This document shows, one piece after another, positions 59,636 to 64,000 of a stretch of DNA of 64,000 bases (its first letter is position 1; every line of letters starts with the position of its first letter). The stretch is from Symsagittifera roscoffensis (taxonomy: Eukaryota > Xenacoelomorpha > Acoela > Convolutidae): assembly GCF_963678635.1 (NCBI RefSeq), contig NC_087071.1, positions 6,401,624 through 6,465,623 on the forward strand, given 5' to 3'. The notes beneath the pieces were generated by a model. That model saw only the letters and a program-made list of their open reading frames with translations. It had not been told where the DNA came from and made no database searches. The translations under genes were made by a program, and so were the position numbers.

Positions 59636-62600
59636 AGGGCAGCCCCGTCGAGGCCTGGCTGGACAAACCCAGTCCCGCCGGAGGCAGATGCTATCCCGGA
59701 GACAAGGTTGCCAACTGTGCCACAAGTCAGTTCAGTAGCAGATCTGACTACAGTCTCACAGGACACAACGATGTATGCCTCGATGTTTGAGCCTCTGAAA
59801 AGATCTCTCGAAACATTCATCACCAAGCTCTCGAAGTCAACCGAGAGAGGAGAGAGGTCAAGAAGGACACTGAAAAAGCCGAAGTCATATAAAAACGAGT
59901 CGGACGGCTGCATTGATACTTGGATAGAGGTGATGAAGTTACACTTTGAGGAGGAGAATCTCTCCAAGAAACAAGAGTGCAACGCGCTGACGAGCAACCT
60001 GGAGGGTACTGCATTAAGTTGTGTAATGGCGAAAAGAGCCAACGAGAGAGACAGCGCTCGTAAGATATTCGACACCCTGCTGAATTGTTTCGGCTCTGGA
60101 GTACAAGGGCACCAGGCTATGGTGAAGTTCGAAAAGAGGCGTCAAAGAGATGACGAATCCATAGATAAATTCATGGACGACCTTGAATTGCTTAGGAGGA
60201 GAAGCAACCCAGATGAGAGAATATCCGAGCGAAACTTGGCAATTGCTTCGAAGTTCATGGACGGAGTAAGGAGTGAGGAGTTGAAGACGATGTTGGCCAC
60301 ACACTTCACCCTGTCGCTTGACCAGGTACCCACGCCCGACGATTTACGTATGAAGTCACGCGAGTATTTACTCATAAAACCGAGGGCGCAAAATCGTTAC
60401 AGCAATTATGGCAACTATAGCGGGACAAACACTGGTGCGAATTCCAGTTGGTACAAGCCTCGCGATGACATGGATAAAAGAAGGTCGTGTGCGAATTGTG
60501 GTTCGATGGACCATCACGTTTCCGCGTGTTCTGCATACAAACAGAACATGAAGGCGATAGGCTACTTTCTCGAGGACGCCGACGCGACCGACGAAGATCA
60601 TGAAGAGTACGTCAGAGGTCTCATCATGAAATATGGTCCAAGGTGTTTCTTCTGTAATTTGGAGGTACGCTTCAAGTCGGATTGTACCCAATTATGGGAT
60701 TCAGTAGCGGACGCGAAACATCCCCGCCACGAAGAGGCGCTTTCGGGTGTCAAGGCCAGTCGAGCACGTCTGATGAACGAGGCTGAATCTCGGAGAAAGG
60801 AGACGACACCGAGCACTTTCACGACCAAAAAGGTTAAGACATTGCCTGACGAGGTGGTAGCCTCGAACCTTGAGGCAGAGTCGTCTAGCCCACTCAAGGT
60901 GGATTACGGCCTGGCGGCAAGGACAGCACTGCAGAATGTCAAACAGGACCTAGCCACGAAAGAAGTGGAGCAATGGGTGAGGTCGGAGCTGGAGAGCACA
61001 GATCTTCGGGAAAGTTTTAATGTTCTGGGTAAAACGACGAAAGTAAAAGACAAAGAGGAACTCAGGAAACAGGGACTAAAACTGAACGTTATATCTGGTA
61101 AGACTTTCGGCATGACGAGGGAGGGGACCAAAATAATGTCCATCATCTCAGTCGCAGGGCACCAGGTGGTCAAGAACTTGAGTGAACCATCCGAGATTAC
61201 ACTAGTCCACCTGGACATCTATGCCGACTACCTGAAGGAGAAAGATCCCAAACTGGACTCCAGGGCAGTGCGAGCGCTGCTCACAACGGGAGGTCCGAGG
61301 CTGATGAAAGTGGACGGACATTATATTGATGTCCATGGCCCTTACCCGATCCTACTGAATGTGGATGGCATCAATATCTACACGAAAGCTCACATAACTG
61401 ATGCGAACGATCAGATTGGCCGGATATACATTGGTCAAGAGGAGCTGAAGGTTAGACGAATTGGACACAACGCGATGCTCGAACAAGATGCGGTGCATAT
61501 AGGCTGCGAGGCCGATCTGGCTGCGCACGTGCTGGACGTGCAAAGCAGGCAACTTTCAGTAAAGGGATTGCTAGACACGGGAGAAGTGGTTAGTGTCATG
61601 CCAGTCAAAACTTGGACCGACATGGGTTTCGAGAGGTCGGATCTCATACCGACAAACATCAGGTTGGCAGCGGCCAATCAGGGAGCGATCTATGTGACTG
61701 GACGAACCCCGATCATTTCACTGCAGCTCGGAGGAAGACATCTTTGGATGAGCTTCCTAGTAGTGGAGAATTTGGACGAATCCGATCAGTTGATCTTAGG
61801 AAGGGATTTCGTTCGCAACTTTGACGTCTCGATCGATCTCAATGACGGGTTGATTAGGATCAAGGATCCTGAGAGAAAGTATGAAAAGAGACCCCTTAAT
61901 AAGATCTTAATTAACCAGGCCAAGGTGCCGATTTTTCTGGATCGAAAAGTTAGGTTAAAACCAAACCAAGCCGTAGTAGCGACGTTTAGGATGAGGAACT
62001 TGAATGAACTCAGCAATGACAGACAGGTGTGTCTGGTACCAAATCCAAACAGTAAAAGCTCGGCTATTTTAGGAAGAAGCTTCTCACTCACTCAGTGTGT
62101 GAGTGTGTTATTGAACACAAAAGCAACAACAGTGACAATACAGAGGGGAAAGAAACTTGGCTACGCTTTGCCTCTGAACACAGACTTTCAGAGTGTGGAG
62201 AACTTGGAAAAGTTTGATGTAACTAAATGTCCACTACATGCGAACCATGAATGTATAATGAAAAGAGTGGATGAATTGAAATCTTCTAGGAAATTGTTTT
62301 CAATGAAGTCGGAAACAGATGATGGGCTGTCTAGTTGTTCCAATTTTCCTGAGAGGCCGATCGAAGTAGATTTAGCAGCGAATAAACCAATCCTGCCTGA
62401 GATAGAACATTTGAAAGGTAAAATATCAGACAAGGAACTAGATTCGCTCAGAGCGGTGCTAAGTCGGAACGCGGACGTTTTTTCGAAACATAAGGCCGAC
62501 ATAGGTTGCTGTAATTTTGTAGAACACGAGATTGAGATAGAAGAGGGCTCGGTACCTCATAGAAAAGGGGCGAGAAGAATGACCCCTCACAAGTCAGAAG

Positions 62601-64000
62601 CGTGTAGGAAGGAGATCGAGATGTTGATGGAGTACGACATGATCGAGCCGTCGAAGTCCCCATGGGCTTGTGGCGTGGTCATGGCGAAAAAGAAAGAGGG
62701 ACAACTCAGATTTTGTTGTGATTTCCGTTATCTGAACGCAGTGACTATAAAGGACGCATACCCGATTCCCCGCATCGATGAGAGCCTATCCAAGCTGGGA
62801 GACGCGAAGTTCTTCCCGACGTTGGATTTGGGCTCTCCGTTCTGGCAAGTGCCACTCAGAAAGCAAGATCGAGAGAAAACAGGCTTCGCGTGTGAGCTGG
62901 GATTGTTCCAGTGGAAGAGGATGCCATTCGGATTGTGCAACGCGACGGCCACATTCCAGCGACTGATGGCCCAGGCACTCACGAGCGTCACTAAGAAATA
63001 CGGGAATCTCATCATGTGTTATGTCGATGACGTCGTGATTGCAACACCAACCTTAGAAGACCACACAGAGAGGTTGGAGGAGGTGTTTTCTTGCATGAAG
63101 CAGGCGGGTCTGAAATGTATACCCTCTAAGTGTGAAATCCTCAGGGATTCCATAAAGTATCTGGGCCGCCTGGCGGACAAACATGGAGTGAGACCAGATC
63201 CTGAAGCGGTTGAAGCGGTGCTGACCTGGAAGGCACCCAAAACAGATACACAGTTGATGAGTTTTTTGGGAATTGCTAATTATTATCGAGAATTCATCAA
63301 GGGGTATGCTGAAAAAATATACCCCATGCAGCGGTTGATGAGAAACAAGGGCAAGAAGTTCACTTGGACTGATGAGGCACAAGTTTCATTTGAGAACATC
63401 AAACGTGAATTTTGCGAGGCACCGGTGCTCGGAATGCCAACAGAGAAGGGGATGTTTGTGCTGGACACGGATGCATCAGTGGTTGCGATATCGGGCATAC
63501 TTCACCAGGAGCAGGAGTGGAACGGGAGAACGGTTCTTCGTCCGATAGCTTACGGGAGTAAAGTCCTGAGTGATACTGAGATGAAGTACGGCGCACCAAA
63601 AGCGGAGATGTTTGCGGTGATCCCTTTCGTGGAAAAATACAGGGCCTACTTGGGGAGTGCTCCCTTCAAGTTACGTGTGGATAATCGTGCCCTTGCCTGG
63701 CTGAAAACCTATTCGATGGACCAAAGTTATATTGGTCGTTGGATCGTGCGCCTGGATGGATACCACATGATTATAGAGCACCGTACCCGTGACAAGCACC
63801 AGAACGCAGATAGCCTCAGTAAAAAGACAGATTTTTATGAGCGCCTCGAGGAGAAGCAGGCTAACCAGTCAGAAATCAAAGACGGGTTTTCATTTCTGGA
63901 CAAGGAAATCTACGACAAACTGCCACTTACTAAGTGGTTAGACAAGTCAGGGCATCCTATACCCGGACACCCTGACCTTCCAGTAGAAACGGCCGCGGAG
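59636..64000 (+). CDS. gag-protease-RT-RNase H polyprotein of the second Ty3-type element, open at window end
   Basis: The frame is open from 59636 (first ATG 59771) to the last base, over 1450 codons without a stop. In order: capsid-type gag domain (about 59900-60370, GxxMVKFEKRRQRDDESIDKF); zinc knuckle CANCGSMDHHVSAC near 60500; a second knuckle CFFCNLEVRFKSDC near 60645 in which the His is Arg; aspartic protease LLDTGEVVSVMP (Asp codon at 61574); RT with RFCCDFRYLNAVT and the catalytic YVDD at 63020-63031; and RNase H from FVLDTDASVVAISG (about 63460) to HRTRDKHQNADSLSK. Integrase should follow beyond the window. The intact frame suggests a young copy. The in-frame TAA just upstream may be suppressed, or may mark the first damage. 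Confidence 0.9.

Larger units (their letters stand above)
55106..64000 (+). mobile_element. Second Ty3-type LTR retrotransposon, 5' part
   Basis: An LTR-like block (55106-55345), a PBS, a 3.1 kb leader, a gag start ORF, then a gag-protease-RT-RNase H frame that is still open at the window end. It has a different LTR, leader and protein sequence from the element at 18.5-30.6 kb. Integrase and the 3' LTR would lie outside the window. Confidence 0.85.

Noticed and set aside
59608-60075. 155-codon minus-strand ORF and several others over 60-63.6 kb
   Set aside because: They lie opposite the long gag-pol frame, which has clear domain motifs; these are antisense shadows.

Overview
The window is AT-rich animal-type nuclear DNA. 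Genes are split by GT-AG introns, no operons are visible, and most of the sequence is mobile elements in various states of decay. I cannot name the species. The mix of Ty3-type elements (one with an env-like gene), a protein-primed-type DNA polymerase B relative with N-terminal zinc fingers, and CR1-like LINE debris suggests an invertebrate metazoan.

Layout. (1) 1-10.85 kb: a seven-exon minus-strand gene for a 338-residue Tyr/Pro/Arg-rich protein of unknown family. Every splice site keeps phase. Its last intron holds a 3.14 kb inverted-repeat element (two 972-bp arms around a 1.2 kb open frame). (2) 10.85-18.5 kb: intergenic DNA with short palindromic repeats, a TCGAC-rich minisatellite and one small orphan ORF. 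(3) 18.54-30.62 kb: a complete but decayed Ty3-type LTR retrotransposon with 1.33 kb LTRs, a 5-bp target duplication, gag, protease, RT/RNase H, integrase, an env-like gene and an extra intact 203-codon ORF before the 3' LTR. (4) 32.9-34.3 kb: a duplicated minus-strand zinc-finger gene start with an LTR fragment trapped between the copies. (5) 34-46 kb: a region carrying a decayed plus-strand zinc-finger/DNA polymerase B gene (40.03-45.4 kb) behind a CRE/TATA promoter, with a 1705-bp head-to-tail duplication inside it, plus two decayed small minus-strand genes. (6) 46-53.9 kb: LINE remnants (ORF1, endonuclease, RT) and several repeat families. (7) 53.9-64 kb: a 560-bp tandem repeat, then the 5' part of a second Ty3-type element. 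That element has a PBS differing by one base from the first element's, a 3.1 kb leader full of CCCTCCG motifs, and a gag-protease-RT-RNase H open frame that runs off the window end.

The apparently functional units are the minus-strand host gene, the second Ty3-type element (one frame change and one stop near the end of its first ORF) and possibly the accessory ORF of the first element. All identifications come from reading translated sequence and motifs; no database search was possible.
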